64,000 nt of DNA from Aridibacter sp041746475 (GCA_041746475.1 JBGTGX010000042.1:19263-83262), one strand, 5' to 3'. Counted from the first letter of the stretch, positions 49,139 to 58,550 are shown. A program made the numbers and translations. Notes: a model not told the origin generated them from the letters alone.

Positions 49139-50005
49139 ATGAGGTTTGCGGCGGCACAGAGAGCTAGGCTTTCCGAACGGATTTCAACTGTAGTTGGTTC
49201 TGAAACTCCGCTCAGAGATCTTGCCAGCAACTTTTCGAAAGTTGCAAAAACTGCGATAAACGAGGCAAACTCGCTCGTCGTCGAAGAAGTAGAAATTTAC
49301 TTAAAACGGCTTCCTGAAAAACTCGACGGGCTTCGAATCGTGCACCTTTCAGATATTCACCACAGTCCGTTTACGGATCTCAGACATATTGAAAATGCCG
49401 TTGAAATATCGAATGGACTAAGGCCGGATATGTTTATCCTGACCGGCGACTATGTCTCGCACGATTCCAAATTTATCGCGCCTATGGCTGAGGTTTTGGG
49501 AGATTTAGAATCGGAATTCGGAACCTTTGCGTGTTTGGGGAATCACGATCACTGGACAGATGCAGATCTTGTGACTCATCTGATGCGCGGCGAGGGAATA
49601 AACGTTTTGGTAAATGATGGATTCCGTTTTACAGCGCGCGGTGCGTCTTTTTGGCTGTGCGGAGTCGACGATCATATGGCGGGAAAGACCGACATTCCAG
49701 CCGCCTTGCACGGCTCATTTGAAGACGAAATGAAACTGCTTTTGGCACATAACCCTGTGATAATTAGACAGGCGGTTCGAAACCGCATCGACGTGATGTT
49801 CAGCGGCCACACACACGGCGGACAGGTAAAAATCCGGGATAAAGAAAAAAGGGTTTTAGCAAACCGACGTTTATCGAGCGGGCTTTCCAAGCGTAAAGAT
49901 ACTCAGATTTACATCACCCGCGGAATCGGCACGGTGGTACTTCCCGTTCGTTATCAATGCCCACCGGAGATATCTTTGATCGAATTGAAATCAGTAAGAA
50001 ATTAA
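49139..50005 (+). CDS. Metallophosphoesterase, YaeI-like
   Basis: 288-residue calcineurin-like phosphoesterase. Metal ligands: LRIVHLSDIHHSPFTD (D-x-H), ILTGDYVSHD (GD), CLGNHDHW (GNHD), LLLAHNP and FSGHTHGGQVK (GHTH). This is the YaeI/LpxH-related group that acts on phospholipid-linked or nucleotide substrates. The N-terminal 60 residues (MRFAAAQRARLSERI...) form an amphipathic stretch without signal peptide, so it may be membrane associated. Downstream, the PgsA-type gene also concerns phospholipids, though a terminator separates them. Confidence 0.88.
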   Translation: MRFAAAQRARLSERISTVVGSETPLRDLASNFSKVAKTAINEANSLVVEEVEIYLKRLPEKLDGLRIVHLSDIHHSPFTDLRHIENAVEISNGLRPDMFILTGDYVSHDSKFIAPMAEVLGDLESEFGTFACLGNHDHWTDADLVTHLMRGEGINVLVNDGFRFTARGASFWLCGVDDHMAGKTDIPAALHGSFEDEMKLLLAHNPVIIRQAVRNRIDVMFSGHTHGGQVKIRDKEKRVLANRRLSSGLSKRKDTQIYITRGIGTVVLPVRYQCPPEISLIELKSVRN

Positions 50006-50114
50006 AGATTACGAAATCAGAATTACTCAATTTTGTATCGGATCACCAGGATCCGGAAAACTGCAACCTCCGATAGAAATTTAAATAGAACCCATATTTT
50101 TCGAAGAATACACA

Positions 50115-50154
50115 AAAAAGTCTCAAAGTTAATCGCGAAACTTTGAGACTTTTT
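50115..50154 (+). terminator. Intrinsic terminator after metallophosphoesterase gene
   Basis: Arms 50115-50130 and 50139-50154 are complementary over 16 bases (core AGTCTCAAAGTT / AACTTTGAGACT) around an 8-base loop, with a T-run on the right and an A-run on the left, so it can work in both directions. Confidence 0.93.
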
Positions 50155-50186
50155 CTTTATACGGTAAGATTTCGTATCTGAAAAAT

Positions 50187-50765
50187 ATGTCCTCAAAAGT
50201 TGTGACCATTCCAAACTTGCTAACGTTTTTGCGGATGGCACTTATTCCCGTATTTGCAAGCCTCTTATTTTACGGCTACAGCGAATGGTCGTTGTTTGTT
50301 TTTTTTATAGCTGGGATTTCCGATGGGATCGACGGTTTTATAGCCCGGCGCTTTGATCAGCATTCCGAGCTCGGTACAATTCTTGACCCGATTGCCGACA
50401 AGCTTCTGATGACAACCGCGTTCATCATTCTGACGCTTCCTCATCTTTTCCCGCCGGTGCGCCATTTGCCCGTTCCATTTTGGGTTACAGCCTCGGTAAT
50501 TGGAAGGGATGTGTTAATCATTTCGGTAGCGGCTGCGATCAATGTTATTACGGGATTCCGTGACTTTAAACCTTCCTTGCTTGGAAAACTGAGTACATTG
50601 GTTCAGGTCATTGCCGTTGTTTTAATACTTTCAGCCGCCGTTTTCCCTTCAACGGATGGCTTTTATCTTCCGGTTGTTTACGTCGTTATTGTTGCACTCG
50701 CTTTCCTTTCAGGATTTCACTACATCTTCTTCGTTGCAAAATTGATGAAGGAAGAATCTGAATAA
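50187..50765 (+). CDS. pgsA: CDP-alcohol phosphatidyltransferase, PgsA-like
   Basis: 192-residue inner-membrane enzyme, four to six hydrophobic segments. The signature D-G-x2-A-R-x8-G-x3-D-x3-D is intact as DGIDGFIARRFDQHSELGTILDPIADKLL (shown by its conserved Asp and Gly residues). PgsA makes phosphatidylglycerol phosphate from CDP-diacylglycerol and glycerol-3-phosphate. The opening VTIPNLLTFLRMALIPVFA is typical of PgsA rather than phosphatidylserine synthase. It is separated from its upstream neighbour by a strong terminator. Confidence 0.88.
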   Translation: MSSKVVTIPNLLTFLRMALIPVFASLLFYGYSEWSLFVFFIAGISDGIDGFIARRFDQHSELGTILDPIADKLLMTTAFIILTLPHLFPPVRHLPVPFWVTASVIGRDVLIISVAAAINVITGFRDFKPSLLGKLSTLVQVIAVVLILSAAVFPSTDGFYLPVVYVVIVALAFLSGFHYIFFVAKLMKEESE

Positions 50766-50785
50766 ACTAAAAAGATTATTCAAAC

Positions 50786-51165
50786 TTAGCTCGTTTTCTT
50801 GTTAGGGTCCGTTTCGTGGAGTTTTTCAAGCATTTTGATCAATTCATCAAAATCAAGCGGTTTCGCCATGTGTTTCTGGAACCCGAGCTTTAAGGCCTTT
50901 TCCCTATCGGTCAAAGATGCATAGGCGGTTAATGCGATGGCGGGGATTGTCTGGTTTTTCTCAAATTTTCGATTAATTCGTATCCATCCGATTCGGGCAT
51001 TCCGATGTCGCTGATCAAAATTTCAAAATCCTTTTCAGCCAGTAGATCTAAAGCTTTGGCGGCGGAATCTGTAATTTCAACCTTCGCCTTGTGCTGTTCT
51101 AAAAGAATTTGAAGCGGAATTAGTACGTCGATATCGTCGATTCCGCGGTTTTAAGCGAAGATACG
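50786..51165 (-). pseudogene. Frameshifted receiver domain (C-terminus of a hybrid kinase)
   Basis: On the minus strand the first frame reads IDDIDVLIPLQILLEQ ... FEILISDIGMPESDGYELI (51140 down to about 50980), with the phospho-acceptor Asp. The other frame then continues with KNQTIPAIALTAYASLTD, GFQKHMAKPLDFDELIKML and a stop at 50786-50788. A frameshift near 50955-50980 breaks the gene and the start is missing, with another phase change near 51150. The pattern is that of the receiver at the end of hybrid sensor kinases. Confidence 0.8.
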
Positions 51166-51206
51166 AGATTGCTCTGAGTTGGTTTATACGAATGAGCTCA
51201 TATAAA

Positions 51207-51236
51207 CTTGACAACGATACACTCAAATCTTATAAT
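51207..51236 (+). promoter_or_regulatory. dnaK promoter with overlapping HAIR-like HspR operator
   Basis: TTGACA (51208-51213) and TATAAT (51231-51236) with a 17-base spacer form a perfect sigma-70 consensus. It is overlapped by CTTGACA-N7-ACTCAAA (51207-51227), matching HAIR (CTTGAGT-N7-ACTCAAG) at 11 of 14 arm bases with exact spacing. The operon encodes HspR, so autorepression with DnaK as corepressor is inferred. Confidence 0.8.
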
Positions 51237-51315
51237 TTCCGAAGGCTCAAGTTAAGGATTGGAAAATATTATAGTTAGACAGAGAAGTAATAATCAAAAA
51301 TTGGAGACATTTTAG

Positions 51316-53289
51316 ATGAGTAAAATAATAGGAATTGATTTAGGAACGACAAATTCGGTTGTCGCGGTAATGGAAGGCGGTGAACCCGAAGTCATAACGA
51401 ATTCGGAAGGTGGTCGAACAACTCCTTCAGTTGTCGCATTTACCAAAGATGGCAACCGACTTGTTGGACAAGTTGCAAAGCGCCAGGCGGTTACAAATCC
51501 TGAAAACACGCTTTATTCGATAAAGCGTTTTATGGGAAGAAAGTATGACGAGGTAAAAGAAGAGATTTCGCAAGTGCCTTACAACGTCATCAAGGCTTCG
51601 AACGGTGACGTTCGTGTAAAGGTGGATGACAAAGAATATTCGCCGCCTGAAATTGCAGCGATGGTTTTGCAAAAACTCAAGCAATCGGCAGAAGATTATC
51701 TTGGGCAAACTGTTGATAAAGCGGTGATTACGGTGCCGGCTTACTTTAATGATGCGCAGCGGCAAGCTACTAAGGACGCGGGTAAGATCGCTGGGCTTGA
51801 AGTTATGCGAATTGTTAACGAACCGACCGCAGCGGCGCTCGCTTACGGCTTGGACAAAAAAAGCGATGAGACGATCGCTGTATTCGACTTTGGAGGCGGA
51901 ACATTTGATATTTCGGTGCTCGAAGTTGGCGAAGGCGTTGTTGAAGTGAAATCTACCAACGGCGATACGCATCTTGGCGGTGATGATGTTGACGATAAAT
52001 TGATCGATTGGATCATTGAAGAGTTCAAAAAGGATCAGGGAATTGATTTAACCACTGATAAGATGGCATTGCAGCGTCTGAAAGAATCTGCTGAAAAAGC
52101 AAAGATCGAACTTTCAACTGCTATGGAAACCGAGATCAACCTACCGTTTATAACGGCGGATCAATCCGGTCCAAAACATTTGGTTATGAAATTGACCCGC
52201 TCAAAATTCGAGCAGCTGGTTGAACCGATTTTGTCGCGTTTGATGCCTCCGGTCGAAAAAGCTATTGAAGATGCGGGCCTAAAACCCGGCGATATTGATG
52301 AATTAGTGCTCGTCGGTGGCTCGACACGTATTCCGAAAGTACAGGAAATGGTTAAGGCGTTTTTCGGAAAAGAGCCTAATAAGTCTGTAAATCCGGATGA
52401 AGTCGTTGGAGTCGGTGCTGCGGTTCAGGCGGGTGTTCTTTCGGGTGATAAGAAAGACATTCTTTTGCTTGATGTTACACCTTTGACTCTAGGTATCGAA
52501 ACCCTTGGCGGGGTCTTTACGGAAATGATCTCGCGTAACACGACAATTCCTACGCGGAAATCTGAGATCTTCTCTACCGCTTCGGATAATCAAACGTCGG
52601 TCGAGGTTCACGTGCTTCAAGGTGAACGCCCAATGGCTGCTGACAACAAGACGCTTGGAAAATTCCATCTTGTTGGAATTCCGCCTGCGCCGCGAGGTGT
52701 TCCTCAGGTTGAGGTCACTTTTGACATTGATGCGAACGGAATTGTTAACGTCTCCGCGAAAGATGTCGGTACTGGTCGCGAGCAAAAGATCACGATTACT
52801 TCTTCGTCAGGTTTGTCGAAAGATGAAATCGATAAGATGATGAAGGATGCAGAATCACATTCGGCGGATGACGACGCTAAAAAAGCGGAAATCGAAGCAC
52901 GAAACCGCTTGGACGGCCTTGTTTACAATGTCGAAAAATCTTTCGAAGAGAGCAAGGATAAACTTGGAGATTCCGAAAGATCCGAAATCGAGGCTGCGAT
53001 CGCCGATGCGAAAACGGCACTCAAGGACGGCGACACGGATTCAATGAACAGTACGTTTGAGACGCTTCAAACGGCTTCTCATAAGCTTGCGGAAGTGCTT
53101 TATTCGCAGCAAGCCGGTGATGCAGCGGACGATTCCGCTGAGCAGGCATCGTCGGCGAGTGCGGGCGGGGGTGATGATACGACCTCTTCCGCTTCGGATG
53201 ATGATGTGATCGATGCAGAATACGTCGATGCGGAAGAAGCGGCTTCGGACGAAGGCGAGGAAGCTGGGTCTGAAGAAGAGAGTAAATAG
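51316..53289 (+). CDS. dnaK: Chaperone DnaK (Hsp70)
   Basis: 657-residue Hsp70. N-terminal ATPase GIDLGTTNSVVAVMEGG (5-21), adenosine motif VFDFGGGTFDISVL near 195, and VGGSTRIPKVQ near 333. The substrate domain has DVTPLTLGIETLGG near 389. The lid and an acidic Glu/Asp/Ser-rich tail ending EEAGSEEESK complete it. The ATG follows a GGAG ribosome-binding site about 10 bases upstream. It is first in dnaK-dnaJ-hspR; grpE is not in the operon. Confidence 0.97.
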   Translation: MSKIIGIDLGTTNSVVAVMEGGEPEVITNSEGGRTTPSVVAFTKDGNRLVGQVAKRQAVTNPENTLYSIKRFMGRKYDEVKEEISQVPYNVIKASNGDVRVKVDDKEYSPPEIAAMVLQKLKQSAEDYLGQTVDKAVITVPAYFNDAQRQATKDAGKIAGLEVMRIVNEPTAAALAYGLDKKSDETIAVFDFGGGTFDISVLEVGEGVVEVKSTNGDTHLGGDDVDDKLIDWIIEEFKKDQGIDLTTDKMALQRLKESAEKAKIELSTAMETEINLPFITADQSGPKHLVMKLTRSKFEQLVEPILSRLMPPVEKAIEDAGLKPGDIDELVLVGGSTRIPKVQEMVKAFFGKEPNKSVNPDEVVGVGAAVQAGVLSGDKKDILLLDVTPLTLGIETLGGVFTEMISRNTTIPTRKSEIFSTASDNQTSVEVHVLQGERPMAADNKTLGKFHLVGIPPAPRGVPQVEVTFDIDANGIVNVSAKDVGTGREQKITITSSSGLSKDEIDKMMKDAESHSADDDAKKAEIEARNRLDGLVYNVEKSFEESKDKLGDSERSEIEAAIADAKTALKDGDTDSMNSTFETLQTASHKLAEVLYSQQAGDAADDSAEQASSASAGGGDDTTSSASDDDVIDAEYVDAEEAASDEGEEAGSEEESK

Positions 53290-53367
53290 ATAGTTTTCAG
53301 TTTTCGGTAGTCAGCAATCGGTAATTTCGCTGACTGCTGGCTACTGTTTTCTGAATACTAATTTTTA
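53290..53367. repeat. Imperfect inverted CAGT/GTCAG repeat in dnaK-dnaJ spacer
   Basis: The 78-base spacer contains GTAGTCAGC and later GCTGACTGCTGGCTACTG; AGTCAGC pairs exactly with GCTGACT. Related CTGAC/CACTGAC units occur at 46814-46843. It may be a dispersed intergenic repeat or an operon-internal RNA hairpin. Confidence 0.5.
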
Positions 53368-54540
53368 ATGGCAAAGAAAAAAGATTATTACAAATCACTT
53401 GGTGTTTCGAAAAGTACGAAGGCACCAGAAATAAAAAAAGCCTATCGCAGGCTTGCGAGAAAATATCACCCCGATGTAAACCCCGGGGACCAGTCCGCCG
53501 AAGAGAAGTTCAAAGAAATTCAGGAAGCCTACGACGTTCTTTCAGACGAGAAAAAGCGTAAGGTTTTCGATAAGTTTGGCTATTACGACGATAATCTTGA
53601 CGTCAATTCTCCGTTTGGGGCGGGGGCAAGCACTGGAACGGGCGGCTACGATTTTTCGGGATTCTCGTGGGATCCAAATGCTGCACGCTCGTCTTCACAA
53701 ACTGCGGAAGACTCGTCCAGTTTTAGAGATATATTTTCCGATTTATTCGGTAGCGGAGGCGTAAGGGTCGAACCGGAAGCGCCTCGTCCGTTACCTAAAA
53801 AGGGAGCGGATATCGAAATTCCGCTAGCGTTGAAATTCGAAGAAGCGGTTACCGGTTTAACAACAAATATAACCGTCGATCGCTCGACCCAGTGTTCCCG
53901 CTGTAATGGCGCGGGAGATATGGGGGGGCCGGTTGTTACGTGCACCACATGCAATGGTTCTGGTCAGGTAAAGAAACAGGGAGGACGGCTCCAATTTTCA
54001 CAACCATGTCCCGATTGCGAAGGTACCGGAAGGCGTAGACAGCCCTGTTCTCTTTGTAAAGGCAAGGGCGTGACACCGGTAAAGGAACAAGTCAAGGTAC
54101 GAATTCCCGCGGGAGTTGATACGGGTTCAAGAGTTCGAATTCCAAAAAAAGGGCATGGTGGCAGATTGGGAGCAGAGCCGGGTGATCTGTTTATTATCAC
54201 AAATGTAGGCAAACACCCTCATTTTACACGTAAAGGCTATAATATTTACGTTACGGTGCCCATCACTATTTCGGAAGCTGCTTTGGGAGCGAAAATCGAG
54301 GTGCCGACCGTTGAAGGAAAAACGAAATTGAGGATTCCGCCAGGAACTCAGTCCGGGCAGAAGATCCGTTTACGTGAGAAGGGAATTCCAAGCGTAAGAA
54401 ACAAGGAAGTGCGCGGTGATCAGTTTGTCGAAGTGCGGATCACACTGCCGAAGGTTATTAGCGAGGAGACAAAGGAACTTCTACGGCAGTTTGATAAAGT
54501 GAACTCTGAAAATCCTCGTCGCGCAATGGGTTTGGAATAA
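53368..54540 (+). CDS. dnaJ: Chaperone DnaJ (Hsp40)
   Basis: 390 residues: J domain 1-70 with KYHPDVNPGD (HPD motif, about residues 32-41), a Gly/Ser-rich linker that also holds FRDIFSDLFG, four CxxCxGxG zinc motifs (CSRCNGAG, CTTCNGSG, CPDCEGTG, CSLCKGKG), and a C-terminal substrate domain ending near 375. Stimulates DnaK ATPase. It is 78 bases after dnaK and is followed by hspR after 10 bases, consistent with one operon. Confidence 0.97.
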   Translation: MAKKKDYYKSLGVSKSTKAPEIKKAYRRLARKYHPDVNPGDQSAEEKFKEIQEAYDVLSDEKKRKVFDKFGYYDDNLDVNSPFGAGASTGTGGYDFSGFSWDPNAARSSSQTAEDSSSFRDIFSDLFGSGGVRVEPEAPRPLPKKGADIEIPLALKFEEAVTGLTTNITVDRSTQCSRCNGAGDMGGPVVTCTTCNGSGQVKKQGGRLQFSQPCPDCEGTGRRRQPCSLCKGKGVTPVKEQVKVRIPAGVDTGSRVRIPKKGHGGRLGAEPGDLFIITNVGKHPHFTRKGYNIYVTVPITISEAALGAKIEVPTVEGKTKLRIPPGTQSGQKIRLREKGIPSVRNKEVRGDQFVEVRITLPKVISEETKELLRQFDKVNSENPRRAMGLE

Positions 54541-54550
54541 GAGTTTCTAG

Positions 54551-54958
54551 ATGACTAAGAAGGAAAAAACTTACACAATAAGCGTTGTAGCAAAGCTTTA
54601 TGACATTCATCCGCAGACACTTCGCGGATATGAACGTGAGGGATTGCTTGCGCCGTCACGCTCTGAAGGAAATACCCGAAAGTTTACCGATGAAGATCTC
54701 GAGCGGCTAGAAGTTATTTTATCACTCACAAAAGATTTAGGTGTCAATCTTGCTGGCGTAGAGATAATTCTGAACATGCGAGAAAAGATGGATGCAATGC
54801 AACATGAGTTTGAACGCTTTTTCGACTATTTAAGAACTCACGCTGATGAAATCTCGAATCAGGTTGGTACATTATCCGGTTCACAGGCACTGATTCCGGT
54901 CTCTCGCCGTTTCCGTTTCGAAGAACTTGATGAGATCGAAGAAGAAGATATTGAGTAA
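54551..54958 (+). CDS. hspR: Heat-shock repressor HspR (MerR family)
   Basis: 135-residue MerR-type regulator. The HTH YTISVVAKLYDIHPQTLRGYEREGLLAPSRSEGN (shown by key IHPQTLRGYEREGLL) and wing RKFTDEDLERLEVI match HspR, and there is no metal-binding Cys as in metal-sensing MerR. HspR represses dnaK and other chaperone genes at HAIR sites with DnaK as corepressor. The HAIR-like sites at dnaK and hsp20 in this window are probable targets. Confidence 0.92.
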   Translation: MTKKEKTYTISVVAKLYDIHPQTLRGYEREGLLAPSRSEGNTRKFTDEDLERLEVILSLTKDLGVNLAGVEIILNMREKMDAMQHEFERFFDYLRTHADEISNQVGTLSGSQALIPVSRRFRFEELDEIEEEDIE

Positions 54959-54999
54959 GATTTCGAAAGTTTTTCAATTCTTCCCTTTACAACTCACCA

Positions 55000-55016
55000 T
55001 ATTCTGATACAGAATA
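55000..55016 (+). promoter_or_regulatory. 17-base perfect palindrome upstream of Oar-like receptor gene
   Basis: TATTCTG-ATA-CAGAATA lies 46 bases before the receptor ATG and 42 bases after the hspR stop. The symmetry suggests an operator for a dimeric regulator. A weak TTTACA (54986-54991) lies just upstream. Confidence 0.5.
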
Positions 55017-55061
55017 AACGTTAACTCACAACCCAAAAAAATTTAATAAAAGGAGTGCGTA

Positions 55062-58000
55062 ATGCTAAACCTACATGGGAAAGCCTCGCTTTTTTCCCTA
55101 ATCCTCTGTCTCTTTTGTTTTTGTCTCACAACCTCAGCACAAGATCTCGATGATGTCAACATTTCCGGAAAGCTCACTGATTCAAACGGTGATAGCATCG
55201 TCGGTGCCACCGTGGAGACAACTTTTTTAGCCACAGGCACCGCTCGAACGGTGGTTACCAATAATGATGGAAGATATCGTTTCATCGAACTTCCGCCAGG
55301 AATTTATAAGATAAAAGTATCTGCAGATGGTTTTGGAACTAAGGAAACACGTGAAATCGAAACTATTTCGGCGCAGAATCTAAACCTAAACTTCTCACTT
55401 TCGCCCGCGACCGTTACGACGGAGCAAACTATTACGATCTCAGACGAAGATGCGGCGACGATTGACACGACGCGAACAATCGTCGGTGGAACGTTAACCT
55501 CAAAAGAAATCGAGGAGCTTCCAAATTCGTCAAATGACGTATTAGATCTCGTCTTTACACTCAGCGGAACTGCTGAGGAACCGCTCTCAATTCGAAATCT
55601 GGCGAGCGATGATAGAATTGGCGGCGGCAGCGAAAATGATCGGCCGCGGCAAATTATCGGCGCCGGAAATATTTCGCTGACCGGAAGTGCAGCGTATTCG
55701 ACGAATATAACGATTGACGGTCTGGATAACAACGACGACCGGGAAGCTGACGCCAGATTCAAACCTCCGATCAGTTCAGTTGCTGAAGTTCAAGTAATAA
55801 CAAACCAATTTTCAGCCGAATACGGTCGTGCCTCCGGCGGCAGGATCAATATCAGAACCAAAACCGGTGCGAAGAAATTTCGTGGAAGTTTCTCCTTGTT
55901 TTTTGAAGACGACAACCTGAATGCGAATACCTATAATAATAATCGCCGGGGGCTTTCACGCCTTCCTTATACGGAGTGGGAACCCGGGTTTTCGTTGAGC
56001 GGTTCGGTTCCATTCTGGTATTTCAAAAACCGCACGTTCTTTTTTAGTTCTTACGAGTACCGCGATCGTAATGGTACAACCCAAATTTTTACCGCACTCC
56101 CCGTTCAGGAGAATCCTTTGTTTATTTTACCCAAGCCTACGAACCCTGCGACAGCTCGACGGGATCTGCAGGATGGAAATGCTGAAATTGCCTCATATAT
56201 TAAACAGATTGAAACACCAAACACCCGGCACAGCGTTTTGGGACGTGTCGACCACAATTTTACTGATACGCATAACTTTACATTTAATTATTCACTCGGC
56301 AGGCAACAAGGATTTAGTCAATATCGTGAAACAACACGATTTTTAGAAGAAACGCTTCAAGGAAGAATTCGCAATACGGATTCCTTCTATGTAACGGATA
56401 ATTATGTAGTTAACGCAAATTTTGTCAATCAATTTCGTTTTCAGTATTCTAAACTTCGTCCGGATTTTGTGACGAAAAATCCGCTGGATCCGGTGGTTCT
56501 CCTTAGACTTTATGACGAAACAAATCCTGATCTTGAAAATCAAATAAATGGCACCGTTGTCATCGGAAATTCTACCGGAAACTTTTCGAGTTTGAGAAAG
56601 GAGAATCGCTTTCAGATTCAGGAAACTGCGAATTTTGTAGCCGGAGATTTTAACTTAAGATTTGGTGTCGATCTTCAAAACATTAAATCGACGATCAACG
56701 AACTCCCCGATACTACCGGAACTTTTAATTTCGAATCCGCAGATGGATTTTTGTCCAATCAGTTAATACGTTACCGTCGTAATACCGAAGGAATTTCAAC
56801 GGTAAACAATACTTACTACGGTTTTTTCGGACAAGCGGATTGGCGCTTTAGGCCGAATATTACTTTGGGTTTTGGGTTGCGTTACGAGCGTGAATCCGTA
56901 GTTGCAGATAAAAATAACTTCGGACCGCGACTCGGGATCGCCTATTCACCCGGAAATAACGGAAAGTCGGTGGTTCGTTTTGGGGCGGGAATCTTTTACA
57001 ACCGGACGCTGCTTAGAACGATCGACGATTTCTTTATCGATCAAACACAGCAGGAATTCGACAGCAATCGTTTGCAGGGAACTTCTGATGAATCCAGATG
57101 TTTTACGGATACCGCTTTTGCTTCAACCCGCGACGAATGTAAATTTCTTTTGTACGCCGCAGCACGTTTCCCTACTCCGCTGACGCTCTCGGAGATACGC
57201 GCGGTTCCGGGAATAATTGACATCGAAAGAGGCTTTAGCCAGAATATTTTTACACGTCGGCTTGAAGCCAATATTAAAATTCCGGAGAGTTATCAACTAA
57301 ATGTTGGTTACGAACGCGATCTGGGAAATGCGTTTGCCTTTGAAGTGAACTTTACCTACAACAAAGCAATCAGACTTTGGCGTGAGCGCAACATCAACGC
57401 GTTTCAGGTGCCGACTGGATTTTCGAATTTTACCGATTATCTCTTATCGCTTGGCGACATCGAAATTCCGGGCACTTCAAGCGGAACAGATGTATATCGG
57501 TTTGAACTTGGTGATGCGAAGGACCCAAATGGTGATGCAAACGCGGCAAATGGAAGTGACTGCAACAGCAGTACACCGCTCTGTGTCGTCAACCTAAACA
57601 CTCTTAACGGTTCTACGAGTGCGCTTGAGCCAATCGGGATTGCGCGGCGAGTGCTGCTTGCAACATTAGGTAGGCCGCTGGACAACAAAATCGAGCAAAT
57701 CGAGGAAGTTGGCTCAATGGGGACGAGCGTCTACGAAGGTCTTTCGTTTGAACTTCGCCGGCGTTTTCGCCATTTGGGCGGTGGTTTCAGTTCGTCAATG
57801 CGGGTTTCGTATGTGCTCTCACGAACACGCGACGACGGGTTTGTCGATACGAGCTCCGCACAAATGACCGGGGATTTTAATTCCGAGTTTAGCCGAAGTT
57901 TAATAGACCGCAGAAACAAGCTGCGGTTTTCCGGAACGTTGGAATTACCCGGTTGGCTCGGAAAACTTCGTATGTCGCCAATATTGCGGATCGAAAGCGG

Positions 58001-58439
58001 CAGGCCTTTTAACATTTCAATTGGCGGAGACGATAGGAATCTGGACGATGTAAGCAATGACCGGCCAAATTATAGTGGCGATTTGAGTAAGATCGTTTGG
58101 CATCATCCAAACGATCCTTTTCCGCAGGATATATTTGATAATTTATCACTCGCGCCGATCGGAAGCCGTGGCGGCAATCTTCCAAGGAATGCCGGAAGCG
58201 GTCCATTATTGTTTGACCTTGATCTGAATGTTTCGCGCGAATTTCGGATCGCTGAGCGATTCAGATTCAAACCCCAAATAACCTTTGGCAACATTCTGAA
58301 CGCGACAGTTTATGACTTCGGAACAAACTTTATAGGGCTGGAAAATGCAGGAAGTCCGGAATTTGAGCAGGGGTTCCTAACCCCTTCGAGAACTCTGAGT
58401 CAGAGAAAAATTCAATTAGGAATTCGTGTGAATTTCTAA
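55062..58439 (+). CDS. TonB-dependent receptor, Oar-like (1125 residues)
   Basis: Large outer-membrane receptor. Signal peptide about 1-26 (cleavage near SAQ-D); carboxypeptidase-regulatory-like domain about 33-115 (ISGKLTDSNGDSIVGATVETTF); plug-like part with IEELPNSSNDVLDLVFTLSG and TNITIDGLDNNDDREADARFK; barrel to the end with terminal IRVNF. It differs from the 14888 receptor in the extended plug (Asp-rich) and a different barrel, so the two probably take different ligands. The AAAGGAG ribosome-binding site lies 8 bases upstream of ATG. The ligand is not deducible. Confidence 0.9.
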   Translation: MLNLHGKASLFSLILCLFCFCLTTSAQDLDDVNISGKLTDSNGDSIVGATVETTFLATGTARTVVTNNDGRYRFIELPPGIYKIKVSADGFGTKETREIETISAQNLNLNFSLSPATVTTEQTITISDEDAATIDTTRTIVGGTLTSKEIEELPNSSNDVLDLVFTLSGTAEEPLSIRNLASDDRIGGGSENDRPRQIIGAGNISLTGSAAYSTNITIDGLDNNDDREADARFKPPISSVAEVQVITNQFSAEYGRASGGRINIRTKTGAKKFRGSFSLFFEDDNLNANTYNNNRRGLSRLPYTEWEPGFSLSGSVPFWYFKNRTFFFSSYEYRDRNGTTQIFTALPVQENPLFILPKPTNPATARRDLQDGNAEIASYIKQIETPNTRHSVLGRVDHNFTDTHNFTFNYSLGRQQGFSQYRETTRFLEETLQGRIRNTDSFYVTDNYVVNANFVNQFRFQYSKLRPDFVTKNPLDPVVLLRLYDETNPDLENQINGTVVIGNSTGNFSSLRKENRFQIQETANFVAGDFNLRFGVDLQNIKSTINELPDTTGTFNFESADGFLSNQLIRYRRNTEGISTVNNTYYGFFGQADWRFRPNITLGFGLRYERESVVADKNNFGPRLGIAYSPGNNGKSVVRFGAGIFYNRTLLRTIDDFFIDQTQQEFDSNRLQGTSDESRCFTDTAFASTRDECKFLLYAAARFPTPLTLSEIRAVPGIIDIERGFSQNIFTRRLEANIKIPESYQLNVGYERDLGNAFAFEVNFTYNKAIRLWRERNINAFQVPTGFSNFTDYLLSLGDIEIPGTSSGTDVYRFELGDAKDPNGDANAANGSDCNSSTPLCVVNLNTLNGSTSALEPIGIARRVLLATLGRPLDNKIEQIEEVGSMGTSVYEGLSFELRRRFRHLGGGFSSSMRVSYVLSRTRDDGFVDTSSAQMTGDFNSEFSRSLIDRRNKLRFSGTLELPGWLGKLRMSPILRIESGRPFNISIGGDDRNLDDVSNDRPNYSGDLSKIVWHHPNDPFPQDIFDNLSLAPIGSRGGNLPRNAGSGPLLFDLDLNVSREFRIAERFRFKPQITFGNILNATVYDFGTNFIGLENAGSPEFEQGFLTPSRTLSQRKIQLGIRVNF

Positions 58440-58550
58440 GGTTCGCAAGCTTCTTGAACCGCCTCCTGTGACTGTTCCGGTTTTAGGTGACTTTTTGTGT
58501 TCAAATATGGTAGTTTATTTATGTTAAACAATTTTTACTAACGTCGAAAT

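Noticed and set aside
54744..54977. Antisense frame over hspR
   Set aside because: Shadow of hspR in the opposite strand with no independent evidence.
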